DNA from: Amycolatopsis decaplanina DSM 44594
GTDB lineage: Bacteria > Actinomycetota > Actinomycetes > Mycobacteriales > Pseudonocardiaceae
Direction of reading: 5' to 3'
Length of the DNA stretch: 58,766 nucleotides
Assembly: GCF_000342005.1 (NCBI RefSeq)
Contig: NZ_AOHO01000080.1
Coordinates: 1 to 58,766, forward strand
Position 1 is the stretch's first letter. Each line of letters starts with the position of its first letter. Position numbers and translations under genes: made by a program. Under the pieces are notes generated by a model. It saw only the letters and a list, made by a program, of their open reading frames with translations. It was not told the origin of the DNA and ran no database searches. Below are positions 17,146 through 25,545 of this stretch, one piece after another.

Positions 17146-17682
17146 ATGACAACCGCGATCAAGAACGACAGGCTCAAGAAGCGTTTCGAAAAGTGGGACG
17201 TCAATGGCAACGGCAAGATCGAGAAGACCGACTTCGAGGCTGAGGCCGGCCGGATCATCAGCGCGTTCGGTGAGGACCCGGCTTCGCCGCAGGCTCGCGC
17301 GGTCAGGGACGCCTTCGTGGCGATGTACGAGTACCTGGCGAGCAAAGCGGGCGCCGGGCCGAACGGCTCACTGAGTGAGAAGCAGTTCACCGAGGTCATC
17401 GAGGCGCAGATCTTCCAGGAAGGCGACTCGGGATTCGACCGGGTGGTCCGGCCCACCATCGCGGCGATCGTCGGCCTGTGCGACACCGACGGCGATGGAG
17501 AGGTCAGCCAGAAGGAGTTCGCCAAGTGGCTGGACGCCATCGGTGTCGAGCCCTCGGCCGTGGCCCCCGCGTTCAAGGCCATCGACGTGAACAACAACGG
17601 GAAGCTGACCGTCGACGAGCTCGTGCACGCGGTCCGCGACTACCACCTCGGCAGAAGCGACGTCCCGCTGCTGGGCGGATGA
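17146..17682 (+). CDS. EF-hand calcium-binding protein, calerythrin-like
   Basis: The 178-residue protein carries EF-hand loops at DVNGNGKIEKTDF (about residues 18-30), DTDGDGEVSQKEF (about 117-129) and DVNNNGKLTVDEL (about 151-163), and a degenerate one at GAGPNGSLSEKQF. Three active loops and one broken loop is the calerythrin/sarcoplasmic calcium-binding layout found in Saccharopolyspora and Streptomyces. I chose the ATG at 17146, well spaced from GGAG; a GTG at 17140 is in frame. It is cytoplasmic, probably a calcium buffer or sensor. It lies 75 bp after the dehydrogenase in the same orientation and ends at a convergent terminator. A specific role in the pathway is not evident. Confidence 0.88.
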   Translation: MTTAIKNDRLKKRFEKWDVNGNGKIEKTDFEAEAGRIISAFGEDPASPQARAVRDAFVAMYEYLASKAGAGPNGSLSEKQFTEVIEAQIFQEGDSGFDRVVRPTIAAIVGLCDTDGDGEVSQKEFAKWLDAIGVEPSAVAPAFKAIDVNNNGKLTVDELVHAVRDYHLGRSDVPLLGG

Positions 17683-17712
17683 TGCCCGGCTAGCGCGAGG
17701 GCGGTACAGCAC

Positions 17713-17748
17713 GGTGGTGAGTGGCCTGCCCCGGGGTCACTCACCACC
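17713..17748. terminator. bidirectional terminator between converging units
   Basis: GGTGGTGAGTG (17713-17723) and CACTCACCACC (17738-17748) are perfect 11-bp complements with a 14-nt GC-rich loop. It sits between the EF-hand gene and the converging minus-strand operon, and its right arm contains the stop codon of the DUF6917 gene. Confidence 0.8.
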
Positions 17749-18142
17749 TGCCGCGGAAACACACCTCCTGTTCGGGCCGGAGGTCGGCGTCTTCGCCAGT
17801 GATCGTCCGGGTGTTGTGGATGAGGATGTTGTAGTGGTTGGGGAAGTGGCAGGCGTCGAAGCCGAGTACGGTGCCCATGAGTTTCGTGCCGATCCACACC
17901 TCGTCGCCTCGGTCGATCACGCCGGCGCGGCCGATCTCGGCGAATCCGAGGAAGCCGACGTGGTCGATCGGCGCCCCGGGTGCGGGGTCGGCGTGGGTCG
18001 TGGTGACGAGTTCGTGTATCTCGCCGGTGTGGACGCATCGGCTCGCGAACGGTTCCAGGCTCATTCCCCGGTCGTCACGGCGATGTACCAGCACCTTCAC
18101 CACCGTGCCGGTGACCTCCCGCTTCGGTCCGTTCTCCCGCAT
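17741..18142 (-). CDS. DUF6917 family protein
   Basis: The protein has 133 residues from the ATG at 18142. It contains GTVVKVLVHRRDDRGMSLEP, an HTGEIHELVTTTH block and FDACHFPNHYNILIHNTRTI, which match a small actinobacterial family I recall as DUF6917, of unknown function. The His- and Cys-rich pattern (CVHTGEIHE, ACHFPNH) could bind a metal, but this is speculation. It is the last gene of the minus-strand operon; its proposed start overlaps the end of the Gfo/Idh gene by about 68 bp, so a GTG start downstream (after EVTGT) is possible. Its presence in the operon suggests a pathway role. Confidence 0.65.
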   Translation of the reverse strand: MRENGPKREVTGTVVKVLVHRRDDRGMSLEPFASRCVHTGEIHELVTTTHADPAPGAPIDHVGFLGFAEIGRAGVIDRGDEVWIGTKLMGTVLGFDACHFPNHYNILIHNTRTITGEDADLRPEQEVCFRGRW

Positions 18143-19019
18143 CACGTTCCCTTCGATAGCACTCGTCCACCATGGACAAACCGGCGAGGCCACTGTCCTG
18201 CCAGGCCCCTTTCCGGCGGACGGCCCCAGCGAAATCACGCAGCAGCTCGGCGTATTCGTGCCACAGCGATTCCTTGAACTCCGGGAAGCCGCTCAGCATG
18301 TCGGCGAACAGCCGGGTTCCGTCCGTCAGCCGCACCTCGATGTCCTTGACCTCTCCGGGAAACGACCAGTCGAGCTCCACGACGGCGCCGTCGAGCTCGA
18401 GGGTCGCCTGGCGGTCGACCCCCTCCGCGTCCCGGGTTATCCGGACGTGGCGCAGTGACACCGGGCCGAGGAACAAGCGGACGAGATCGAGCGCGTTCGG
18501 GCCGTTGTCCGCGACGCAGCCGCCGCCGCAACGCACCGCGTCGAGATACCAGCGATCGTCGCCGACGTGTTCTTCGATCCGCTCCAGGTAGCGGACCTTC
18601 AGCGATTCGATCGGTGCCGCGCCCACGAGTTTTTCGCGCAAAGCGAGGACGTTCCTGTTGTACCTCCGATGAAACGCGGTGAACAGCGCCACGTTCTGTG
18701 CAGCGGCTCTGGCCGCGAGGTCCACCCCGTCCGCGAGCTCGGTGGCGAGTGGTTTTTCCACGCACACCGGCAGGCCGGCGTCCAGAACGTCCCGGCACAC
18801 GGCGGCATGAACGTCGTTGGGCGCGGTCACGATCACCGCGTCGAGTCCTCCGGCGGCGAGCATCGCACGATGGTCGCCGTGCCCCGGTACAGGCGTGCCG
18901 CGCAGCGCGGCCGGATCGAGATCGCAGACGGCGGCGAGTTCGAAGTCCGGGGATCGCTCCACCGCCGCGAGGTAGAACCGTGAGATGACACCGAGACCCA
19001 CGACACCGACCCGGATCAT
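18075..19019 (-). CDS. Gfo/Idh/MocA family NAD(P)-dependent oxidoreductase (copy 1)
   Basis: The 314-residue protein starts at the ATG at 19019 (MIRVGVVGLGVISRFYLAAV), giving the Rossmann glycine motif at the N-terminus. The EKP signature (CVEKPLA, residues 88-90) with the catalytic Lys89 and a C-terminal alpha/beta substrate domain (VRYLERIEEHVGDDRWYLD) define the family. Members oxidise or reduce hydroxyls of sugars, cyclitols and nucleotide sugars; WbpB/WlbA and inositol dehydrogenase are examples. Length is slightly short for the family (usually 330-390). It overlaps the Ldh-family gene by 4 bp, showing tight coupling. Confidence 0.85.
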   Translation of the reverse strand: MIRVGVVGLGVISRFYLAAVERSPDFELAAVCDLDPAALRGTPVPGHGDHRAMLAAGGLDAVIVTAPNDVHAAVCRDVLDAGLPVCVEKPLATELADGVDLAARAAAQNVALFTAFHRRYNRNVLALREKLVGAAPIESLKVRYLERIEEHVGDDRWYLDAVRCGGGCVADNGPNALDLVRLFLGPVSLRHVRITRDAEGVDRQATLELDGAVVELDWSFPGEVKDIEVRLTDGTRLFADMLSGFPEFKESLWHEYAELLRDFAGAVRRKGAWQDSGLAGLSMVDECYRRERDAGERTEAGGHRHGGEGAGTSP

Positions 19020-20065
19020 CCGGCCATCCTCGCCGAGGCCACGCACAGTTCCTCGTAGACCGCGGTGGGGATAGGTACACCGTGCTCACGGAATCGCGCC
19101 GCACGCTCACCTTCGTGCCAGCCGGGGTAGACGACGGGTGCGCCGGGGTCTTGGGCCGGCCAGCCGCGTACCGCGTCGAAGAGTGTGGCGGCGTCGTCGG
19201 CGAAGCCGGTGCGTAAGAGGTCCGGGGCGATCGCCAGCGCCAGGACCCCGATGTCATCGTCACGCTCCCCATCGGCGGACACGGCTCCGAGCGCTGCACC
19301 GGGCACCAGGGCCGCGAGTATCTCGACCAGCAGGCCGAGCCCGAAACCCTTGTAAGCACCCGTTTCAGGATCTCCGCCCAGCCAGAGCAGCCGGGCTTCG
19401 CCACGGTCGAACGCCGCGGCGTCCGTCACCGGCGACCCGTCCTCGGCGGCCAGCCAGCCCACCGGGATCGTCCTGCCCTCGCGTGCCGCGGCACGTACCC
19501 GGCCGGTGGGTACGACGGTGGTGCTCATGTCCAGGACGAACGGATGGGCGTCGCCGGCGGGGCAGGCCAGCGCGAGTGGGTTCGTGCCGAGCATGGCGGC
19601 GGTGCCGCCCGGTGGCGGTGCGATCCGCTGCCCGCCGCAGTTCGAGGCGATCAGGCCGATCATCCCGTGCGCGACGGCCCGCGCCGCGTGGTGCCCGGCG
19701 CACCCGATGTGCGTCGCCCCACGCAAGGACACCATGCCGATCCCATACCGGGAGGCCCTGGCACAAGCCAGTTCCATCGCCTGCGAGGCCGACCACAATC
19801 CGAGCGTCCGGCGGGCGTCGGCGAGGACGCACGCACCGAGATCCGTCTGGACGTGCATGTCTGCTTCCGGATCCATCCGCCCCCGGTCGAGCAACGGGAG
19901 GTACAGCCGGGTCAGGTTGACCGTGCCGTGCGAGGTCACGCCGGTCAGATCGCCGTGACACAGTGCCGCGGCGGCGGTCGCCGCCCGCTCCCCGGGGACA
20001 CCGCGGTCCCGGAAGATCCCGGTGACCAGGGACAGCAGGGTCTCATAGGGCACCAGCACGGTCAT
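19016..20065 (-). CDS. Ldh/YlbC-family NAD(P)-dependent dehydrogenase (malate/lactate/ureidoglycolate type)
   Basis: The 349-residue protein matches the Ldh family (distinct from classical LDH). It has DLTGVTSHGTVNLTR with the family SHG signature near residue 46, SLRGATHIGCAGHHAARA near 114-131, GMIGLIASNCGG near 136, and LGTNPLALACPA near 159-170. The GAYKGFGLGLLVEILAA motif near 237 is also typical. These enzymes reduce 2-oxo acids or cyclic imines such as piperideine-2-carboxylate. In this operon the substrate may be a 2-oxo acid made by an aminotransferase or hydrolase, but that is inference. It overlaps both neighbours by 4 bp. Confidence 0.88.
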   Translation of the reverse strand: MTVLVPYETLLSLVTGIFRDRGVPGERAATAAAALCHGDLTGVTSHGTVNLTRLYLPLLDRGRMDPEADMHVQTDLGACVLADARRTLGLWSASQAMELACARASRYGIGMVSLRGATHIGCAGHHAARAVAHGMIGLIASNCGGQRIAPPPGGTAAMLGTNPLALACPAGDAHPFVLDMSTTVVPTGRVRAAAREGRTIPVGWLAAEDGSPVTDAAAFDRGEARLLWLGGDPETGAYKGFGLGLLVEILAALVPGAALGAVSADGERDDDIGVLALAIAPDLLRTGFADDAATLFDAVRGWPAQDPGAPVVYPGWHEGERAARFREHGVPIPTAVYEELCVASARMAG

Positions 20066-21282
20066 TTTCCTCCGGTTCGGCTGAAGCGCACGACGATGTC
20101 GCGCACGAGGTCACTGAAGCGGTCGAGCTCTTCGGCGTCGGCGTACTCTCCACGCGAGTGGGCGTTGTTGGCGCCCAGGGAACCGGGGCCGAGAACGGCC
20201 GTCCGGGTGCCGGGAACACCGGCCAGCCAGATGGCGTCGCAGGTGAAACCGGTTTCGTGGTCCGGCCAGCGTGGAACGAGTTCTTTCAGCAGGGGGATGT
20301 ACTGCGGTGGCAGGGCGGGCAGACCACGTTTCCGCCAGTGCAGGCCGGTTATCGTGGCCGCGTCGGCTGAGGTTCGGCGGAAGGGCGGCGAATCCCGGAA
20401 CAGCGAGCTGAACCCGGCGATACCGGTTCGCAGGCCGTCTTCCAGCGCCGCGGCCATCTCGGTCGCAGACTCCTCGCGGTCGTAGGGGAGGTTGAGCAGG
20501 AGTTCGCCCTGGCCGTACACCCTGTTGTGCATGTGTCCGGTGTGCAGTCCCGCCACGCAGATCCGGCCGTGTGGTGCCAGCTCCCGCGCGAGGTGCTGGG
20601 CGAGGAACCCCAGCAGAACGGTCGCGTTGTGTCCCTGGTGTGGTTCGTCGTCGATCGCGTCGTCACCGTCTACCCGCACGCACGCGGTCATCGACGCGGA
20701 GCATCGCGGCAGGTAGCGCAGCCCGGTCGGCTCGCAGAAGATGTTGAGCTCACCATGGAAGCCGGCCTCGACGAGCGGCCGGGTCCCGAACGTGCCCATC
20801 GCGCCGCCCTCCTCCCCGGACACCGCCTGGATGAGCACACCGGCGTCCCGGCCGACGGCCGGATCCGCCGCGATGGCGGCGCGGACACCCGCCAGCAGGG
20901 CCACCGCGGGTCCTTTGGCGTCGATCGCGCCGCGGCCGGTGAACCTGCTTCCGTCGAAAGCGGCCGATTCGAACGGCGCGACCGTGTCGAGGTGCACGTT
21001 GAACATCACGGCGGGGGAGGCCGGGCCGATCCCGAGGACCAGACTCGGCTGGCAGGAAAGGAACTCCGGCCCGAAGTCGCGGATTGCGGCGGGAACACCC
21101 GGGAGGTCCAGCACCGAGGGGTCCGGGGAGGCGAGGTACCGGGTATCGAGGCCGAGCTCGGCCGCCGCGTCGGCGTAGAGGCGCATCGCGTCCCACAGAA
21201 GGACGTCGTCCGTCGTTTCGAGTGGGCCCGCGGTCGGCAGCCTGAGCAGCCGCACCAGCAGGTCACGATCCTCGTCGATCAC
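20062..21282 (-). CDS. M20 family metallohydrolase (ArgE/DapE/CPG2-like)
   Basis: The 406-residue protein has M20 metal-site motifs. NVHLDTV gives His97 and Asp99, GRGAIDAKGP the bridging Asp121, and AVSGEEGG the catalytic Glu157 and ligand Glu158; the C-terminal ANNAHSRGEY gives the last His. It is therefore a probable dizinc amidohydrolase or peptidase that removes an N-acyl group or splits an amide. The lid domain looks normal in length. Relatives include N-acetylornithine deacetylase and carboxypeptidase G2. In a pathway with two aminotransferases, removal of a protecting acyl group from an amino intermediate is an attractive but untested role. Stop and start codons overlap with both neighbours. 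Confidence 0.87.
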   Translation of the reverse strand: MIDEDRDLLVRLLRLPTAGPLETTDDVLLWDAMRLYADAAAELGLDTRYLASPDPSVLDLPGVPAAIRDFGPEFLSCQPSLVLGIGPASPAVMFNVHLDTVAPFESAAFDGSRFTGRGAIDAKGPAVALLAGVRAAIAADPAVGRDAGVLIQAVSGEEGGAMGTFGTRPLVEAGFHGELNIFCEPTGLRYLPRCSASMTACVRVDGDDAIDDEPHQGHNATVLLGFLAQHLARELAPHGRICVAGLHTGHMHNRVYGQGELLLNLPYDREESATEMAAALEDGLRTGIAGFSSLFRDSPPFRRTSADAATITGLHWRKRGLPALPPQYIPLLKELVPRWPDHETGFTCDAIWLAGVPGTRTAVLGPGSLGANNAHSRGEYADAEELDRFSDLVRDIVVRFSRTGGK

Positions 21283-22097
21283 CGGACCAGCCTGGCCATG
21301 GCCCGGCCCGCGGAAACGAACCGGGAGACCGCGTCAGGCGCCAGGGCACCCGGCTCGTGCGGTTTGATCGAAAGATGTGGCTCCAAGGACCACGCGCCGC
21401 CGTATCCGTTGGCCCGGAGAAGTTTCACGCAATCCACGACGCGCGCGGTGCCTTCGCCGGGGATGGTGAAGCCATGCTCGTCCGCGTCCTTGATGTGCAC
21501 GTGTTCGACGTGACGGGCGATGTCGGTGAGCAGGTCGAAGCCGTCGTAGCCGTGGGCGACGCCGTTCCCGGTGTCGAACAGCAGCTTCAGCGCCGGGCTC
21601 GCGACCTCGTCCAGCAGGTCGAGCATCCGTTCGGCGCTCGTGCCCGCCCAGCCGGAACAGTTCTCGTGCAGCAGCGTCACTCCGTGCCTCTCCGCGCGTT
21701 CGGCGAGGACGGTGATCCTCGCGATCACCTCGGCGCGCCAGCCGGAATCGCTCAGCCCGGCGTTGGGATACGACATGATCCGGAGGTAGCGGGTGCCCAG
21801 CGAGCGTGCCCTCGCGGCGAGCACGTCGAGTTCGCGGAGGTCGTCACGGAAGTCCGTGCTGACCGGCCGGGCCCAGCCGCCGATCCGGGAGGCCAGGCAG
21901 ACCACGCGCACGCCGCTGTCCGACAATGCGGCCGCCATGGTGGCAAATCCTTCGTCCGTGAGATCGGCGATGGCGATCTGATCGACACTGCGCAGTTCCA
22001 TCGCTCGCCAGCCCAATGCGCGGAGCGCCGAGAGCTGCCCGCCGATGTCGTACGCCGCCTCGTCGGTGATCCCGGCCAGTACCGGGTCACTCGGCAT
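21279..22097 (-). CDS. sugar phosphate isomerase/epimerase family protein (TIM barrel)
   Basis: The 272-residue protein belongs to the AP-endonuclease-2-like TIM barrel family (IolE/IolI, hydroxypyruvate isomerase). The barrel metal-site pattern is visible in HENCSGW (about residue 142), LLFDTGNGVAHG (about 171) and HVHIKDADEHG (about 196), ending with the Glu of WSLEPHLS. These acidic and His residues bind the divalent metal that drives ene-diol isomerisation or dehydration. With two Gfo/Idh enzymes nearby, an inosose- or ketose-type isomerisation fits. The start ATG at 22097 overlaps the upstream Gfo/Idh gene by 11 bp. Confidence 0.87.
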   Translation of the reverse strand: MPSDPVLAGITDEAAYDIGGQLSALRALGWRAMELRSVDQIAIADLTDEGFATMAAALSDSGVRVVCLASRIGGWARPVSTDFRDDLRELDVLAARARSLGTRYLRIMSYPNAGLSDSGWRAEVIARITVLAERAERHGVTLLHENCSGWAGTSAERMLDLLDEVASPALKLLFDTGNGVAHGYDGFDLLTDIARHVEHVHIKDADEHGFTIPGEGTARVVDCVKLLRANGYGGAWSLEPHLSIKPHEPGALAPDAVSRFVSAGRAMARLVR

Positions 22098-23106
22098 GGG
22101 GTGTCACCGGTTCGCGTTCGGGGCGCGCGAGCGGTTCCGCGCAGATGTTCTTCGCCACCGAGAGCAATTGCACCACCTCGGTGGCGAAGGTGAACCCCAG
22201 TGTCTGCTCCCCCTGTAGCCGGAACTTGCGATAGGCCTGGAGCATCCACTCGGTCATCGCGTCGTCCCGTAGCACGACATGCTCCGACTGCCCGTTCAAG
22301 CGCAAGGTCAGCTGCGAGTGGTGATCATCGCCACTCACGGCGAAGTGGCCGATCGCGCGGCCGTTCTCGAAGTCGACGGTGACCCGCCGCTCGCGGACCG
22401 GCGAGGTGAGATCCGAACGGATCTCCGTGTGGACTCCGGTGTTGTGACGGAGTCCGATGGTCGCCCCGCCCATTCTCGGCTTGAGGTTCCCCTCCACTTC
22501 GAGATCGGTCCCGGTCGCGTGGGTGACCCGGGCGTTGCCCGCCAGCCGCAGCGCGAGCGCGACACCGTGTGGCAGTTCGACGTCGAAGGCGGTCGGGTGA
22601 CCGGGAACCGTGAGCGAACGACGGAACCGCGGCTTGTTCTGCACGATGTCGATCGTCTTCGGCGCGCCGAACCGGCCACCGCGGATCAGTTCGACCAGCC
22701 GCCAGGTGAGCGTGCTGGTGAGCCAGGGTTCGACGACCTCGATGTGCAGCTTGTGCTTGCGCCGCAGGCGGATGATACGGGCGAGATCGTCGATGTCACC
22801 GGCGAGCGGCTTCTCCACGATCACTTTGCGGAAACCCGAAGCGGCCACTTCGGCGATGATCGAATGCCGCTCGGACGGCGGTGTGCAGACATGCACGACC
22901 GTGTCGTCGGGGTCGAGTCCCGCGGCCGCTTCACCGAACGTCTTCATGACCACGAGGCCCGCCCTCGTGGGGAGATTCTGCCGCGGTTCGCAGGCGACGA
23001 CGGGTCCGTCGCCGAAGAGATGCGGATTACCGGTCCTGAGTTTTGCCAAGACCGGAAGATGCAGACCGGCTCCGGCCCGGCCGAGTCCCACGACGAGTGA
23101 ACGCAC
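22087..23106 (-). CDS. Gfo/Idh/MocA family oxidoreductase (copy 2), first gene of the minus-strand operon
   Basis: I start the protein at the GTG at 23106, 11 nt after GAGGAG, which puts the Rossmann motif (SLVVGLGRAGAGLHLPVL) at the N-terminus and gives 339 residues; the longer frame to 23397 crosses the divergent promoter. The EKP motif is at residues 98-100 (KVIVEKPLAGD). The C-terminal domain is typical (IDIVQNKPRFRRSLTVPGHP; FDVELPHGVALALRLAGNAR). It differs strongly from copy 1, so the two probably act on different intermediates. The gene heads a six-gene run with no gaps, ending with DUF6917. Confidence 0.82.
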   Translation of the reverse strand: MRSLVVGLGRAGAGLHLPVLAKLRTGNPHLFGDGPVVACEPRQNLPTRAGLVVMKTFGEAAAGLDPDDTVVHVCTPPSERHSIIAEVAASGFRKVIVEKPLAGDIDDLARIIRLRRKHKLHIEVVEPWLTSTLTWRLVELIRGGRFGAPKTIDIVQNKPRFRRSLTVPGHPTAFDVELPHGVALALRLAGNARVTHATGTDLEVEGNLKPRMGGATIGLRHNTGVHTEIRSDLTSPVRERRVTVDFENGRAIGHFAVSGDDHHSQLTLRLNGQSEHVVLRDDAMTEWMLQAYRKFRLQGEQTLGFTFATEVVQLLSVAKNICAEPLARPEREPVTPHAE

Positions 23107-23260
23107 GGTGAGTCTGCTCCTCGGGTCACGTATTCGAAATCCATGGCAAAACTGGCAGCGGAAAGTGTCGCTGTCAATACTTTTCCCTTGAGTTGACCAG
23201 GAAGTGCGAAACCGCCGAGTAGGTGGAAACCCTGTCCTACGCTCGGGAACCGGTTCCCCC
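23107..23260. promoter_or_regulatory. divergent promoter region between the two arms of the locus
   Basis: The 154 bp between the Gfo/Idh GTG and the first aminotransferase gene is the only place where both arms can start. It is less GC-rich than its surroundings (a stretch near 23140-23200 includes TGTCGCTGTCAATACTTTTC). I see no long palindrome. A SARP would be expected to bind a direct repeat here, but I could not assign one by eye. Confidence 0.55.
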
Positions 23261-24427
23261 ATGCCCCCGGAGGTGAGTGCGCTGGCGGTATCTTTATCTT
23301 TCTTCACGCAATCGAACACATTCGAGCAAGTGTGGCCAGTCATCAGGCGGCACATTATCGAGGTGATCGAGAATGGCAAGTATTCACACGGCCGCAAGGT
23401 GGCGGAGTTCGAAGCCGCGCTCGCCGCCTATACCGGCGCGAGATTCGTGATCGGGGTGAACAGCGGTACCGACGCGCTCGTCCTGCTGCTTCGGGCGGCG
23501 GGTCTGCGACCCGGGGACGAGGTGGTCGTCCCCGCCTTCTCCTTCGGGGCGTCGGCGACCTCGGTCGTGCTCGCGGGGGGACGGCCGGTCTTCGCCGATA
23601 TCGAACCGGTCGGGTACGGCATCGACCCGGCGGCGGTGGAGGCGGCCGCCGGCGAGCGCACCCGTTTCGTCATGCCGACGCATCTTTTCTCACAGCTCGC
23701 CGACATCGACGGTGTGCTCCGCGTGGCGCGACGGTGCGGGTTGATCGTGATCGAAGACAGCGCGGAGGCCATCGGCATGCGCCGTGGCGGCACGCACGCC
23801 GGGCTGTTCGGAACGGGTGGCGTGCTGTCCTTCTTTCCGACGAAGACCCTGGGCGCGATCGGTGACGCGGGCGCCGTCCTCACCGGCGATCCTCGGATCG
23901 CCGAAACCGCCGACGCGCTTCGTCACCATGGCCGGTTCGGGGCCACCATCGGTGACTTCCCCGCGATCGCCACGACGACGGGCCTGCCAGGAGTCAACAG
24001 CAAGATGGACGATGTCCAGGCCGCCGTGCTTCTCGCGAAGCTCGACCGGCTGGACGGTGACATCGCACGCCGCGCGAGTTTGGCCACGCGGTACACGGAA
24101 TCGCTCGAGGGCGTGACCGGGGTACGCAAGGTGCCCCTTCCCCGGCGGGACAGCGTTTTCTACGTCTATGTCGTCGAGGTCGACTCGCGGGACGACCTGG
24201 CGGCGCACTTGTCGGCGAACGGTGTGCAGACCGAGATCTACTATCCGGCGCCGCTCCACCTGCAACCCTGCTTCGCCGAACTCGGCCATCGCGAGGGGGA
24301 TTTCCCGAACGCGGAGAACGCCTGCCGTCACACGCTCGCGCTGCCGTTGTATCCGGATATGTCCACGGACGACGTCGAGCAGGTCTGCGGCTTGATCCGC
24401 GCTTTCTACCAGGGACGCCGAGCATGA
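23261..24427 (+). CDS. DegT/DnrJ/EryC1 PLP-dependent aminotransferase (copy 1, WbpE/QdtB-like)
   Basis: The protein has 388 residues from the ATG at 23261; a GTG at 23273 is an alternative. The aspartate-aminotransferase fold I signature is clear. GVNSGTDALVLLLRA binds the cofactor phosphate, VIEDSAEAIG carries the Asp that contacts the pyridine nitrogen, and Lys195 in SFFPTKTLGAIGDAGAVLT forms the Schiff base. The SFFPTKxLGxxGDxG form is that of nucleotide-3-ketosugar aminotransferases such as WbpE and QdtB. The C-terminal YYPAPLHLQPCF block is also typical. It probably transaminates a keto-sugar, possibly the product of one of the Gfo/Idh enzymes. It overlaps the next gene by 4 bp. Confidence 0.88.
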   Translation: MPPEVSALAVSLSFFTQSNTFEQVWPVIRRHIIEVIENGKYSHGRKVAEFEAALAAYTGARFVIGVNSGTDALVLLLRAAGLRPGDEVVVPAFSFGASATSVVLAGGRPVFADIEPVGYGIDPAAVEAAAGERTRFVMPTHLFSQLADIDGVLRVARRCGLIVIEDSAEAIGMRRGGTHAGLFGTGGVLSFFPTKTLGAIGDAGAVLTGDPRIAETADALRHHGRFGATIGDFPAIATTTGLPGVNSKMDDVQAAVLLAKLDRLDGDIARRASLATRYTESLEGVTGVRKVPLPRRDSVFYVYVVEVDSRDDLAAHLSANGVQTEIYYPAPLHLQPCFAELGHREGDFPNAENACRHTLALPLYPDMSTDDVEQVCGLIRAFYQGRRA

Positions 24428-25545
24428 ACCTGCCGTTCTTTCCGGAGGATCTCTTCGACGACGACCGCGAGGTGCTGCTGGACGTCGTGGAGCGGATCGG
24501 GCGCGCGCCGGAGCAGAAGTTCATCCTCGGCGAGTACGTGTCCACGTTCGAGGCGGCGATCCGCGACTCGGTCGGGGCGGCCGACGCGATCGCTTGTGGC
24601 AGCGGCACATCGGCGCTTCTGCTGGTGTTGCGCGCGATGGGTGTCAGGGACGGCGACGAGGTGATCGTGCCCGCCTTCGGGTGCGCTCCGCTCGCGGCGG
24701 CGCCGGCCCTGCTCGGTGCGACCCCGGTGTTCGCCGACATCGACCCGTGGACCATGGTCGTCGATCCCGACGCGGTCGCCCGGGCGATCACCCCGCGGAC
24801 CAAGGTGATCATGCCGGCGCACATGTTCTCGGTCATGGCGGACATGCCGGCCCTGCGCCGGATCGCCACGAGCGCGGGCGTGCGGTTGCTGGAGGACTCG
24901 GCGGTCGCGCAGGGCGGAACGCTCGCCGGAACACCCGCCGGGATGTGGGGTGACGCCGGGGTGTACTCGTTCGTCCAGGTCAAGACGTTCGGCATGCCTG
25001 GTGAAGGTGGGATGGTCGTCACCGGCGACCCCGGACTCGGTGCGGCCGTGCGGATGCTGCGCAACCACGGTCAAGACGGGAAGACGCGGTTCCTGTACCA
25101 CCACGTCGGCTACAACAGCCGCTTCGACGAGGTCATGGCCGCCTTCCAGCTGCACCGGCTCCCCGCGTTCCCGCGGCGGCTCGAACGCCGTGCGCGGATC
25201 GGCGAATACTACACCGGACGGTTCGGTGATCTGGCGGGCTGCGGTGTCCTGGCACCGCCGCCGGATCGGGACGGCCGGTGTTACTACGTCTATTCGCTGC
25301 TCTGCGAGCGCCGGGACCAACTGCGCGAGCATCTGGCGGCGCGGGGGATCGGCTCCCACGTCTACTACCGGAGCCCGCTGCCGAGGCAGCCCGCTTTCGA
25401 GTCCTTCGCCCGGCCAGGGGATACCTGGCCGTCGGCGGAGCTCGCCGCACAGCGGGCACTCGCCATCCCGATCTACCCACATTTGACGGATCAGCAAGTG
25501 GAGCACATCGCGGACGCGGTGTGCGGATTCGCGAAGGAGCCGTGA
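24424..25545 (+). CDS. DegT/DnrJ/EryC1 PLP-dependent aminotransferase (copy 2)
   Basis: The 373-residue protein has the family pattern: CGSGTSALLLVLRAMG, VPAFGCAPLAAAPALLGATP, VRLLEDSAVAQGG and Lys187 in YSFVQVKTFGMPGEGGMVVT. The active-site loop VKTFGMPGEGG differs from copy 1 and is closer to secondary-metabolite amino-sugar or aminocyclitol enzymes. The conserved YYRSPLPRQPAF block near the end corresponds to the substrate loop. A second, dissimilar aminotransferase implies either two amino groups in the product or a dehydratase-type member. The start overlaps the preceding stop in an ATGA arrangement. Confidence 0.87.
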   Translation: MNLPFFPEDLFDDDREVLLDVVERIGRAPEQKFILGEYVSTFEAAIRDSVGAADAIACGSGTSALLLVLRAMGVRDGDEVIVPAFGCAPLAAAPALLGATPVFADIDPWTMVVDPDAVARAITPRTKVIMPAHMFSVMADMPALRRIATSAGVRLLEDSAVAQGGTLAGTPAGMWGDAGVYSFVQVKTFGMPGEGGMVVTGDPGLGAAVRMLRNHGQDGKTRFLYHHVGYNSRFDEVMAAFQLHRLPAFPRRLERRARIGEYYTGRFGDLAGCGVLAPPPDRDGRCYYVYSLLCERRDQLREHLAARGIGSHVYYRSPLPRQPAFESFARPGDTWPSAELAAQRALAIPIYPHLTDQQVEHIADAVCGFAKEP

